Source: Lysobacterales bacterium (lineage in GTDB: Bacteria; Pseudomonadota; Gammaproteobacteria; Xanthomonadales; S139-57). From it: 36,019 nucleotides of DNA. Both the position numbers and the translations under genes were made by a program. Positions 14,982 through 23,565 of this stretch are shown one piece after another. The notes beneath the pieces are model-generated. The model was not told the DNA's origin and searched no databases. It saw only the letters and a list, made by a program, of their open reading frames with translations. Position 1 is the stretch's first letter. The number at the start of each line of letters is the position of its first letter. The DNA is taken from NCBI GenBank assembly GCA_026993285.1, contig JALWTZ010000424.1, forward strand, positions 1 to 36,019, given 5' to 3'.

Positions 14982-17900
14982 TCAGGCGGCCTGGCGCATG
15001 GATTCCAGCAGGGTTTCGATATCGGCGGCCTTGGGCTTGACCAGCCAGAACAGGCCGACGAAATCACGCCAGTTGTCGAGTATTTCCTGGCCAAAGGCGC
15101 TGCCGGCGTGGCGCACATGGTCCTCGATGAGGTGGCGCAGGTGGTGGGCGTGCGCTTCCATGGCCTCGTTGCTGATACGGTGGATTTCGATCAGTTCGTG
15201 GTTGTAGCGGTCCACGAACTGCCGTTCGCGGTCCAGCACATAGGCGAAGCCGCCGGTCATGCCGGCACCGAAGTTGATGCCGGTCTTGCCCAGCACCACC
15301 ACCGTGCCGCCGGTCATGTATTCGCAGCCGTGGTCGCCCACGCCTTCCACCACCGCCAGCGCGCCGGAGTTGCGCACGGCAAAACGCTCTCCGGCCTGGC
15401 CGGCGGCAAACAGCTGCCCGCCGGTGGCGCCGTAGAGACAGGTGTTGCCCATGATGGGCGTTTCTTCCGCCACAAAGCGGTGGTTGACCGGCGGGCGCAG
15501 CACCAGTCGGCCACCGGCCATGCCCTTGCCCACATAGTCGTTGGCGTCACCTTCCAGCTCCAGCAGCAGGCCGCCGGCATTGAAGGCGCCAAAGCTCTGC
15601 CCGGCGTTGCCGCGCAGCCGGACGGTGATGGGGGTATCGGCCATGCCTTGGTCGCCATGTTCACGGGCGATGAAGCCGGATACCCGCGCGCCGATGGAGC
15701 GGTTGGTGTTGCGGATCTCGTAGGCAAATTCGCCACCCTGCTTGTTGAGGATGGCCTCGCGCATGTCGGCCACCATCTGCTCGGCCAGTTCACCCTTGTC
15801 GAATGGCGGGTTTTTCGGCTCGGTGCAGTAGGGCTGGCCTTCGTGGGGTACCTGGTAGAGCAGCGGGCTCAGGTCCAGCTTGCGCTGCTTCTTCGTTTCA
15901 CCCGGCAGCACTTCCAGCAGGTCGGTGCGGCCGATGATGTCTTCCAGGCGGCTGAAGCCCAGTTCGGCGAGAATCTCCCGCACTTCCTCGGCCACGAAGC
16001 GGAAGTAGTTGATGATCATGTCCGCCTTGCCGATGAAGTGCTGCTTGCGCAGGGTGAGGTTCTGGGTGGCCACGCCGGTGGCGCAGTTGTTCAGGTGGCA
16101 GATGCGCAGGTACTTGCAGCCCATGGCCACCATGGGGGCGGTGCCGAAGCCGAAGCTTTCCGCGCCCAGAATGGCGGCCTTGACCACATCCAGGCCGGTT
16201 TTCAGCCCGCCATCGGTCTGCAGGCGCACGCGGTTGCGCAGGTTGTTCTGCAGCAGTACCTGGTGGGTTTCCGACAGGCCCAGTTCCCAGGGGGAGCCGG
16301 CGTATTTCACCGAGGTCAGCGGGCTGGCGCCGGTGCCGCCGTCATAGCCGGAAATGGTGATGAGGTCGGCATAGGCCTTGGTGACACCGGCGGCGATGGT
16401 GCCCACGCCGGGTTCGGAAACCAGCTTGACCGACACCAGCGCGTCGGGGTTGACCTGCTTGAGGTCGAAGATGAGCTGGGCCAGGTCCTCGATGGAGTAG
16501 ATGTCATGGTGGGGTGGCGGCGAGATCAGGCCCACGCCCGGCACGGCGTAGCGCAGCTCGGCAATGACCTTGTCCACCTTGTGGCCGGGCAGCTGGCCGC
16601 CTTCGCCGGGCTTGGCGCCCTGGGCGATCTTGATCTGCAGCACTTCGGCGTGGCTCAGGTACATGGGGGTCACGCCAAAGCGCCCAGAGGCCACCTGGCG
16701 AATCTTGGAACGCTTTTCGGTGCCGTAGCGGCTGATGTGTTCGCCGCCTTCGCCGGAGTTGGAGCGCCCGCCGATGCGGTTCATGGCGATGGCCAGGGTT
16801 TCGTGGGCTTCCGGCGACAGGGCCCCCAGGCTCATGCCGGCGGTTTCGAAGCGCGGGAGAATGTCCTCCACCGCCTGCACCTGTTCCAGCGGCAGGGGCT
16901 TGTCGGCCTTTTTCAGTTGCAGGAGATCGCGCAGCACCATGGGCGGGCGCCGGTTCACATGGTCGGCGAAGACCTGGTACTGCGCCTTCTCGCCGGTGCG
17001 TACCGCCAGTTGCAGGGACTGTATCACATCCGGGTTGTAGGCGTGGTATTCGCTGCCGTGGATGTATTTGTAGATGCCGCCCTGGGCCACGGGTTTGCGC
17101 GCCACCCAGGCACGCCGGGCCAGGATCTGCTGGTCTTCGTGCAGGTCTTCGAAACCGGCGCCTTCCACCCGGCTGGTGGTGCCGCGGAAGCAGCGTTCGG
17201 TCACCTGGTTGTCCAGCCCGACGATTTCAAACAGCTGGGCACCGCGATAACTGGCGATGGTGGAAATGCCCATCTTGGAGAGGATCTTGTACAGCCCCTT
17301 GCTGATGCCGCGCCGGTAGCGCTTCATCACCTGCTTGAGCTGCCATTCGTCCAGCTCGCCGTGTTGCTGGCTGAGCTTGTGCAGGGTTTCATAGGCCAGG
17401 TAGGGGTAGACCGCCGTGGCGCCGTAGCCGATGAGGCAGGCGAAGTGGTGGGCGTCGCGGGCGGTGGCGGTATCCACCACCAGGTTGGCGTCACAGCGCA
17501 GGGAGATCTGCACCAGATGATGGTGGACCGCGCCGGTGGCCAGCAGGGCGTGTACCGGCAGGGTTTCCCGGCTGATGTTGCGGTCGGAGAGCACCAGTAT
17601 GGTTACCCCTTCGCGCACGGCCTGTTCGGCCTCGGCACAGATGGCCTCGATGGCCGCCTCCAGCGGTTGTTCCGCCGGGCGGTTGAGGTCGATGATGCGG
17701 TGGCGGTAGTCCGGGTCTTCCTGGCCCAGCAGGTCCAGGTACTTGCGCTCGGACAGTACCGGTGAGTCGATGACGATGCGCTTGGCCTGTTCCTCGTTGG
17801 TTTCAAAGATATTGGCCTCGGCCCCGAAGAGGGTCTCCAGCGACATCACCGTGGCTTCACGGATGGGGTCGATGGGCGGGTTGGTCACCTGGGCAAATTG

Positions 17901-19460
17901 CTGGCGGAAGTATTCATACAGCGGGCGCACATGGTGGGAGAGCACCGGCAGCGGGGTGTCGTCACCCATGGAGCCGATGGCTTCCTGCCCCAGATTGGCC
18001 AGCGGGCAGAGTACCTGCTGCTTCTCTTCCTCGGTGACATTGAACAGCTTTTCGTAGATTTTCAGGCGGTCGGTATCCAGCACTTCGCTGGCCGGCGGGG
18101 CTTCGTCCAGGCGGGATTCCAGATAGCGCACGCCTTTTTTCAGCCAGCGCTTGTAGGGGGCGCGGGAGATGAGCTTGCGGTCGATGGCGGCGGAGTTGAG
18201 CAGCTCGCCGGTGTGTGTATCCACCGCAAGCATTTCTCCAGGCCCCAGACGGCCCTTGATAACCACCTGGTCCGGGCTGTAATCCCAGACGCCCACTTCC
18301 GAGGAAAGCGTGATATGCCGGTCGCCGGTGATGACATAGCGTGCCGGGCGCAGGCCGTTGCGGTCCAGGCAGCAGGCGGCGTAACGGCCATCGGTGAGCA
18401 CGATGCCGGCGGGGCCGTCCCAGGGGTCCATCTGCAGGGAGTGGTACTCGTAGAAGGCGCGCAGGTCCGGGCTCATGGTATCCACGTTCTGCCAGGCCGG
18501 TGGCACCAGCACACGCATGGAAACGAAGATGTCCAGCCCGCCTTCCAGCAGCACTTCCAGCATGTTGTCCAGGCTGGCGGAGTCGGAATCATCGCTGGAG
18601 ACCAGCGGCATCAGTTCCTGCAAGTCCGGCAGCAGTGGCGAGGACATCTTCATGGAACGGGCCAGTGCCCAGTTGCGGTTGCCCTGAATGGTGTTGATCT
18701 CGCCGTTGTGGGCCAGAAAGCGGAAGGGCTGCGCCAGCCGCCATTGCGGCAGGGTGTTGGTGGAAAAGCGCTGGTGGAACACGGCGATGCTGGCTTCCAG
18801 ATCGCTGTCCTGCAGGTCCAGATAGAAGCGGGTGAGATAGCTTGGCATCACCATGCCCTTGTAGGACAGGGTGTGGGCCGAGAGGGAGCAAACATAAAAG
18901 GCGGGGCATTCGCCCTTGAGGGCATTTTCCGCCAGCTTGCGGGCCACGAACAGGCGGCGTTCGAATTTGGCCTTGTCGCCCCGCTGCGGACCGTTGACGA
19001 ATACCTGCTCGATGCGTGGCAGGGTGGCCAGGGCCATTTCGCCACAGGCGGCGGTGTCGACGGGCACTTCCCGCCAGCCGGCCACGCTCAGGCCCTGGGC
19101 TTGCAGTTGTGCTTCCAGGGTCTGGCGGGCCTTTTGCGCCAGCGTTTCATCGCTGTCCAGGAAAATCATGCCCGCGGTCCACAGCCGTTCCAGGCGAAAG
19201 CCCAGCCGTTCCGCTTCCTTGCGCAGGAATTTCTTCGGCAGGGAAAGCAGCAGCCCGCAGCCATCGCCGGTCTTGCCGTCGGCGGAAACCGCGCCCCGGT
19301 GGGTCATGCGCTCCAGCGCCTGGATGGCGGTTTCCACCAGCCAGTGGCTGGCCACGCCATCCATGTTGGCCATCAGGCCAAAGCCGCAATTGTCCCGTTC
19401 GAAGGTGGGCCGGTACAGCCCTGAGGCTGGCTTGCTTGGGTGCTGTTCAGGTTGCTTCAT
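14982..19460 (-). CDS. gltB: Glutamate synthase (NADPH) large subunit
   Basis: This 1492-residue protein has the usual length for bacterial GltB. After a 24-residue propeptide, Cys25 (RDNCGFGLMA) is the nucleophile of the class II glutamine amidotransferase domain, which releases ammonia from glutamine. The central and FMN-binding synthase domains follow (GGRSNSGEGGE, PGEGGQLPGHKV, SGYDGGTGASPL). The 3Fe-4S cysteines are in CKYLRICHLNNCATG. The C-terminal GXGXG beta-helix domain is seen (GNTCLYGATGG, GGTVVVLG). It is cytoplasmic and forms the ammonia-assimilation complex with GltD just downstream. Confidence 0.97.
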   Translation of the reverse strand: MKQPEQHPSKPASGLYRPTFERDNCGFGLMANMDGVASHWLVETAIQALERMTHRGAVSADGKTGDGCGLLLSLPKKFLRKEAERLGFRLERLWTAGMIFLDSDETLAQKARQTLEAQLQAQGLSVAGWREVPVDTAACGEMALATLPRIEQVFVNGPQRGDKAKFERRLFVARKLAENALKGECPAFYVCSLSAHTLSYKGMVMPSYLTRFYLDLQDSDLEASIAVFHQRFSTNTLPQWRLAQPFRFLAHNGEINTIQGNRNWALARSMKMSSPLLPDLQELMPLVSSDDSDSASLDNMLEVLLEGGLDIFVSMRVLVPPAWQNVDTMSPDLRAFYEYHSLQMDPWDGPAGIVLTDGRYAACCLDRNGLRPARYVITGDRHITLSSEVGVWDYSPDQVVIKGRLGPGEMLAVDTHTGELLNSAAIDRKLISRAPYKRWLKKGVRYLESRLDEAPPASEVLDTDRLKIYEKLFNVTEEEKQQVLCPLANLGQEAIGSMGDDTPLPVLSHHVRPLYEYFRQQFAQVTNPPIDPIREATVMSLETLFGAEANIFETNEEQAKRIVIDSPVLSERKYLDLLGQEDPDYRHRIIDLNRPAEQPLEAAIEAICAEAEQAVREGVTILVLSDRNISRETLPVHALLATGAVHHHLVQISLRCDANLVVDTATARDAHHFACLIGYGATAVYPYLAYETLHKLSQQHGELDEWQLKQVMKRYRRGISKGLYKILSKMGISTIASYRGAQLFEIVGLDNQVTERCFRGTTSRVEGAGFEDLHEDQQILARRAWVARKPVAQGGIYKYIHGSEYHAYNPDVIQSLQLAVRTGEKAQYQVFADHVNRRPPMVLRDLLQLKKADKPLPLEQVQAVEDILPRFETAGMSLGALSPEAHETLAIAMNRIGGRSNSGEGGEHISRYGTEKRSKIRQVASGRFGVTPMYLSHAEVLQIKIAQGAKPGEGGQLPGHKVDKVIAELRYAVPGVGLISPPPHHDIYSIEDLAQLIFDLKQVNPDALVSVKLVSEPGVGTIAAGVTKAYADLITISGYDGGTGASPLTSVKYAGSPWELGLSETHQVLLQNNLRNRVRLQTDGGLKTGLDVVKAAILGAESFGFGTAPMVAMGCKYLRICHLNNCATGVATQNLTLRKQHFIGKADMIINYFRFVAEEVREILAELGFSRLEDIIGRTDLLEVLPGETKKQRKLDLSPLLYQVPHEGQPYCTEPKNPPFDKGELAEQMVADMREAILNKQGGEFAYEIRNTNRSIGARVSGFIAREHGDQGMADTPITVRLRGNAGQSFGAFNAGGLLLELEGDANDYVGKGMAGGRLVLRPPVNHRFVAEETPIMGNTCLYGATGGQLFAAGQAGERFAVRNSGALAVVEGVGDHGCEYMTGGTVVVLGKTGINFGAGMTGGFAYVLDRERQFVDRYNHELIEIHRISNEAMEAHAHHLRHLIEDHVRHAGSAFGQEILDNWRDFVGLFWLVKPKAADIETLLESMRQAA

Positions 19461-19583
19461 GGTGCAGAGACTTCTGACGAAACGGAATCGTACATTAGCA
19501 AAGCGCCATGGAATGGCCTATCCATCCTTTGTAATAGGGGTGGATATCAGGCAAGAGGATACAAAGGGTTACATTCCGAAGGT

Positions 19584-19611
19584 TTGCATTTTGTGTCGAA
19601 TGGTTTAGCAT
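19584..19611 (+). promoter_or_regulatory. Weak candidate promoter for the TonB-domain gene
   Basis: TTGCAT (19584-19589) and TAGCAT (19606-19611) are spaced by 16 bases, 31 bases before the proposed GTG start. The intergenic region 19461-19641 must also hold the gltB promoter on the other strand, which I could not place. Confidence 0.25.
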
Positions 19612-19641
19612 TTGCGCAAAATATATACAAAGAGGTATATC

Positions 19642-20484
19642 GTGCGTACTTGCTTGCCACGGGGATTGACACTGGCCACCGGATTGGCAGCATCGTTTCT
19701 TGTTCTGAGTGTTCAGGCGCAAACGCGCCCCTTGTGGGCACCCAAGGCCCCGGAAAAGCCCGAGGCACCGCCCATGCCGGTCACCGAAAAACCGGAACCG
19801 GAGTTTGAAATGGATCGGCCGGTTTTCCATCGGCCAGCCACGGATGCGGACATCGAACGGCCCGCAACGCCGCCAGTAGCCACCACCTTGCCGGATGTTA
19901 CGGCTGGTGATGTGGAAACCCTGGACAGGGAGCCGGCACGCCGTCGTGCCGTGCGTGGCCGGGCCTTGCCCGAACGCAGCAATGCACAGGCTGTGGAGGA
20001 ACCAGCGGTAAGGACGGTAGAGCCGGAACCGCAGCCGGTTGTTCCAGAACCGGTACCAACTATTGTGGAGGATGCCAAGGATCATGTACCGGTTTCTCAA
20101 CCGGAAGCGCAGGCCCTTGAAACAGCGTCGGAAGTGCCCGTGCAACAGCGTGAGGAACAAATGGCCATGAATGTTCCACAACCCTCCCCGGCTGAAGCGC
20201 CCTCGGCCAAGAATACACTCAGCAAGTTGAAGGTATTGAGCAAGGGTCGCCTGCCGCAAATGCCCAATGCTTTCTACAATGGTACGGAAGGCTGGGTACG
20301 CCTGGAGTTTTCTCTGGACAGCAGTGGCAAGCCAGTTGCGATACATGTGCTGGAATCACAACCCAAGCGTGTATTCAACCGTGTGGCCATGAAATACTTG
20401 CGAAGCTGGCGGTATCAGGTGGATGGACTATCGGAAGCGGCCTTGAATGAACGGCGCAATGTAAAGGTCGTTTTCAAGCACTAA
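19642..20484 (+). CDS. Secreted or anchored protein with TonB C-terminal domain
   Basis: This protein has 280 residues from a GTG start at 19642, chosen for AGAGG six bases upstream and a signal sequence directly after (RTCLPRGLTLATGLAASFLVLSVQA). An earlier TTG at 19612 is open but less likely. Residues about 30-195 are Pro/Glu-rich and low in complexity, as in the periplasm-spanning part of TonB. The last 80 residues look like a TonB C-terminal fold (TEGWVRLEFSLDSSGKP, ESQPKRVFNRVAMKYLRSWRY). No exbB or exbD lies nearby. The VQAQ end of the signal segment suits cleavage, which would be unlike a classical TonB anchor. It might work in envelope protein interaction rather than energy transduction. 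It overlaps the convergent hydrolase gene by 11 bases. Confidence 0.75.
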   Translation: MRTCLPRGLTLATGLAASFLVLSVQAQTRPLWAPKAPEKPEAPPMPVTEKPEPEFEMDRPVFHRPATDADIERPATPPVATTLPDVTAGDVETLDREPARRRAVRGRALPERSNAQAVEEPAVRTVEPEPQPVVPEPVPTIVEDAKDHVPVSQPEAQALETASEVPVQQREEQMAMNVPQPSPAEAPSAKNTLSKLKVLSKGRLPQMPNAFYNGTEGWVRLEFSLDSSGKPVAIHVLESQPKRVFNRVAMKYLRSWRYQVDGLSEAALNERRNVKVVFKH

Positions 20485-21373
20485 GTGCGTTTTGCAGGGC
20501 TTTCAGCATGGCAGGCATGTGCCTGACAACCAGCGAGAAATGCCCTTCATTCTCCAGCCAGTGTGTCTGCATTTTCCAGCCGTGGTCGAGATAGGCCCGG
20601 CTGGCTGCTGGAGGTACGGTACGATCCGCCAGCCCGTGCCACAATGAAACCGGGCAGGTGATGTTCTCCCAGTGATCGGGTTTCAGGTGGGTGTAGATCC
20701 ACAAATCCCTTGCCGCACCCTTGCCACCCTGCACAAAGGCCTGACGGGTGGATGCCCGGGCCAGCTGCATGAAATCCGGCAGGGCACGCACGGCCTGGTC
20801 GGCAGGCGGTGCAACAGCCATGAGTATTCGCAGGGCCAGTGTGGGCCAGTGGTACATCAATGGCCCCAGAAAAAATCGATAAAACCCTTCGGCCCACTGG
20901 GGACGGTGCTGACTGAGCCGGATCAGCATCCGTGCAGACCGGGCCATGCCAGCATCCAGATCCGGGTTGCCCAGGTGATGGACCGGTGCAGCCAGCAGCA
21001 GCGCCTGTACCTGATCCTTTAGCGTGGCTGCTGTTTCCACTGCGTAGGGCCCGCCACCGGAAAAACCTGCTACAGCAAAGTGTTCATGTCCCAGCGCACG
21101 CATCAACAGGCAGGCGGTTTCAGGCCAGTCGGCCAGGGAGCGTACCGGTTGATAGGGGCTGCCCCCGTAACCGGGACGATCCGGAGCAATGATGGATAGC
21201 TGCAATGATTTTGCAGCGTGATGGGCCAGCCCGGCTTCCAGACTGCAGGCCGGAAAGCCGTGGCAATAGAGCACGGGGTAGCCTTGTGGGTCGCCCCATT
21301 GTCGCCAGCCAAGCTGCTGACCGTTGCCCAGGGTCAGTGTCTGCAGCGGTGGGTAGGGTGGTGACAGGTTCAC
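20474..21373 (-). CDS. Alpha/beta hydrolase
   Basis: This 299-residue cytoplasmic protein has the alpha/beta hydrolase fold. HGFPACS forms the oxyanion-hole region, the GFSGGG nucleophile elbow carries the catalytic Ser, Asp lies in HGLADRTVPP, and His in NEGHFSL completes the triad. The substrate is not known; esterase or lipase-like activity is the usual range. It starts with GTG overlapping the hflD stop (GTGA), so it is the last gene of the nudJ-mnmA-hflD cluster. In E. coli purB follows hflD, so this gene takes that place here. Confidence 0.85.
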   Translation of the reverse strand: MNLSPPYPPLQTLTLGNGQQLGWRQWGDPQGYPVLYCHGFPACSLEAGLAHHAAKSLQLSIIAPDRPGYGGSPYQPVRSLADWPETACLLMRALGHEHFAVAGFSGGGPYAVETAATLKDQVQALLLAAPVHHLGNPDLDAGMARSARMLIRLSQHRPQWAEGFYRFFLGPLMYHWPTLALRILMAVAPPADQAVRALPDFMQLARASTRQAFVQGGKGAARDLWIYTHLKPDHWENITCPVSLWHGLADRTVPPAASRAYLDHGWKMQTHWLENEGHFSLVVRHMPAMLKALQNALSA

Positions 21374-21948
21374 AGGTCGGACAACAGCTTCTTGCGCCGG
21401 AAGACCAGATGCCAGCGGCTACCGCCGGTTTGTGTCCACAGGCGCGCTGCACGAATGCCAGCCAGCAGCAGGCTGCGGATGGCCGCCACGGTACGGGCAT
21501 TCCGCAGGGCCTGGGGTTGCCCCTGTACCATGATGCGCGGGCTCATGGGTGAGATGTGTTCACTGTAGAGTCGTGCCATGGTCTCCAGGACATCCAGTTG
21601 TGTCAGGGGACGCCCGTTTTGAGTGGCCTGAAGTTGTTGCAAGCCGGTTCGCAGGGCTTCACTGCTGGCAGGGCGGTTGTTCAAACGGGCCTGCAGGGCT
21701 GTCATGTTACCCAGATAGCCGATCAGGTGCAGCCGCTTCGATTGATCCAGGCATTCTCGTGCCACTTGCCGACCTGTGCCCAGGCAGGCGGGGTTGAAAA
21801 CGGCACGGGCTTCAGGCGGGTCAAAAACAAACAGGCCTTGCAGTACACAAGCAAGATCAGACTCATGCACAGGCCGACGATAGGCCAGATCATCCACCAG
21901 CCCGGCACACTGAAACATGGCCGCCAGTGCCAGTCCACGTTCATTCAT
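21370..21948 (-). CDS. hflD: HflD-like protein (lysogenization regulator homologue)
   Basis: This 192-residue protein is read from the ATG at 21948, which overlaps the mnmA end by eight bases; the frame is open upstream to 21981, but that would lie deeper inside mnmA. Motifs RGLALAAMFQCAGLVDDLA near the start, LGYLGNM-like LIGYLGNMTALQ, and SPMSPRIMVQGQP near the end are typical of the HflD/YcfC family. In E. coli HflD is a peripheral inner-membrane protein known for acting on the phage lambda CII protein; its housekeeping role is unclear. The position directly after mnmA is conserved in gammaproteobacteria. Confidence 0.88.
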   Translation of the reverse strand: MNERGLALAAMFQCAGLVDDLAYRRPVHESDLACVLQGLFVFDPPEARAVFNPACLGTGRQVARECLDQSKRLHLIGYLGNMTALQARLNNRPASSEALRTGLQQLQATQNGRPLTQLDVLETMARLYSEHISPMSPRIMVQGQPQALRNARTVAAIRSLLLAGIRAARLWTQTGGSRWHLVFRRKKLLSDL

Positions 21949-23044
21949 GCGGGCATTCTCCGTGGTTGAATCGCCTTTCAATCACACCGCCGCCCAAACA
22001 GGTTTCATCCTCATAGAACACCACGGACTGCCCTGGCGTGACGGCCCACTGTGGCTGGTCAAAATAGACGCTACAGCCTTCGTCTTTCAGCGTGACAAGG
22101 CAGGGCTGGTCGGCCTGGCGATAGCGGGTCTTGGCTGTACAGCGAAATTCCCTGGCGGGAGCCTGGCCGTTGATCCAGTTAAGCTGGCTGGCTTCCAGCG
22201 CCGTGCTGTAGAGCATGGGATGGTCATGGCCCTGGGCCACGATCAGGCGGTTGCCGGGTACATCCTTGTCCACCACGAACCAGGGTTGTTCCGAGCCGCC
22301 ACGGGTGCCACCGATACCCAGACCCTTGCGCTGGCCCAGGGTGAAATAGATGACGCCGGGGTGTTCTCCGACAAGCTGGCCTTCCGGTGTAACCATTTTG
22401 CCCGGCTGTGCGGGAAGGAAGCGGGAAAGAAATTCGCGGAAATTACGCTCGCCGATAAAGCAGATGCCGGTGCTGTCCTTCTTGCCGGCGGTGACCAGCC
22501 CGTGGGCCTCGGCCAGTTTTCGTACCTGCGGCTTGGGCAGTTCCCCCACCGGGAACAGGGTGAGACGGAGGGCATCCTGGCCCAGGGCATGAAGAAAATA
22601 GCTCTGGTCCTTGTTGCGGTCCTTTCCGCGCAAGAGGTGGTACTGGCCATCGCGTTGTTCCACCCGGGCATAGTGGCCGGTGGCGATGCGTTCCGCGCCC
22701 AGGGCCTGTGCGTGTTCCAGAAAGGTCTTGAACTTGATTTCCCGGTTGCAGAGGATGTCCGGGTTGGGCGTGCGGCCGGCGCGGTATTCGGCCAGAAAAT
22801 GCTCGAAGACCTGATCCCAGTATTCGGCGGAAAAATTACGGGTATGCAGGTGGATGCCCAGCGTGTCGCAAACGGCCTGGGCATCGGCCAGATCTTCAGT
22901 GGCGCTGCACTGGCCGTCACGGTCGTCCTCGTCCCAGTTTTTCATGAACAGGCCTTCCACAGGATAGCCTTGTTGTTGCAGCAGCAGGGCGGCCACGGAG
23001 GAATCCACGCCACCGGACATGCCAGCCATGACAGCAGGTTTCAT
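21941..23044 (-). CDS. mnmA: tRNA-specific 2-thiouridylase
   Basis: This 367-residue cytoplasmic enzyme puts sulfur on the wobble uridine (s2U34) of tRNA for Lys, Glu and Gln, taking sulfur from the Tus relay or a cysteine desulfurase. The ATP-pyrophosphatase P-loop GMSGGVDSS is at residues 8-16. The two catalytic cysteines lie in NPDILCNREIKF and STGICFIGER. The C-terminal beta-barrel domain is present (GQSVVFYEDETCLGGGVI). The start overlaps the nudJ stop as ATGA. Confidence 0.96.
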   Translation of the reverse strand: MKPAVMAGMSGGVDSSVAALLLQQQGYPVEGLFMKNWDEDDRDGQCSATEDLADAQAVCDTLGIHLHTRNFSAEYWDQVFEHFLAEYRAGRTPNPDILCNREIKFKTFLEHAQALGAERIATGHYARVEQRDGQYHLLRGKDRNKDQSYFLHALGQDALRLTLFPVGELPKPQVRKLAEAHGLVTAGKKDSTGICFIGERNFREFLSRFLPAQPGKMVTPEGQLVGEHPGVIYFTLGQRKGLGIGGTRGGSEQPWFVVDKDVPGNRLIVAQGHDHPMLYSTALEASQLNWINGQAPAREFRCTAKTRYRQADQPCLVTLKDEGCSVYFDQPQWAVTPGQSVVFYEDETCLGGGVIERRFNHGECPHE

Positions 23045-23502
23045 GGTTTTTCCGTTGGGTTGAGGTGGGTTACGGTTTCAATAGGCAGGCAGTGGCCCTT
23101 CAGGTATTCCTCGACACAGCGACCAATCATGGGAGAGCGCCATTCCTTCCTGCGTTGCCGGATTTCATCTGCGGTCAGCCAGACCGCTTGCACAATGCCA
23201 TCATCCAGCGGCGCGGCCGCATCAAAGCGGATGGCTTCCACCGCGTAGCTGAATCGCAGAAAGGTTTTGCGGTTGTCCGGATTACGCCATAAATGGATAG
23301 GCAACAGGTGTTTGATCGTGCCCGTCCAGCCAGTTTCTTCCATCAGCTCACGCAACACGGCCCGGGCCGGGTCTTCCCCGGGTTCCAGATGGCCGGCGGG
23401 CTGGTTGAGCTTGAGTTTGCCGCGTATCAGTTCCTCCACCATGAGGAATTTGCCATCGTCCTCCACCACGGCGGCGACCGTGACATGGGGTTTCCAGACC
23501 AT
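23041..23502 (-). CDS. nudJ: NUDIX hydrolase, NudJ type
   Basis: This 153-residue protein has a full Nudix box at residues 37-59 (G-x5-E-x7-REL-x-EE-x-G-W). KPHVTVAAVVEDDGKFL at the start and LNQPAGHLEPGE are characteristic of NudJ. In E. coli NudJ removes phosphate from nucleoside di- and triphosphates and from the thiamine precursor HMP-PP. It is the first gene of the nudJ-mnmA-hflD cluster, whose order matches E. coli. The likely promoter lies in the 63 bases before 23565. Confidence 0.88.
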   Translation of the reverse strand: MVWKPHVTVAAVVEDDGKFLMVEELIRGKLKLNQPAGHLEPGEDPARAVLRELMEETGWTGTIKHLLPIHLWRNPDNRKTFLRFSYAVEAIRFDAAAPLDDGIVQAVWLTADEIRQRRKEWRSPMIGRCVEEYLKGHCLPIETVTHLNPTEKP

Positions 23503-23565
23503 CCGGATGCCTTGTGCCAGTTCGAGCCGGTATGGTAGCTCAGAAGCCGGCAGGACGAAAGCGTG

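Noticed and set aside
14763..17765. A 1000-codon forward open frame opposite gltB
   Set aside because: It is the complement of conserved glutamate synthase sequence; long antisense frames arise from GC-rich codon use, and its translation is low-complexity Gly/Val/His-rich with no recognisable motif.
17898..19424. A 508-codon forward frame opposite the gltB amidotransferase domain
   Set aside because: Same reason: it mirrors conserved gltB codons and has no ribosome site or domain.
21917..23248. A 443-codon forward frame opposite mnmA and nudJ
   Set aside because: It spans two conserved reverse-strand genes and has no family resemblance.
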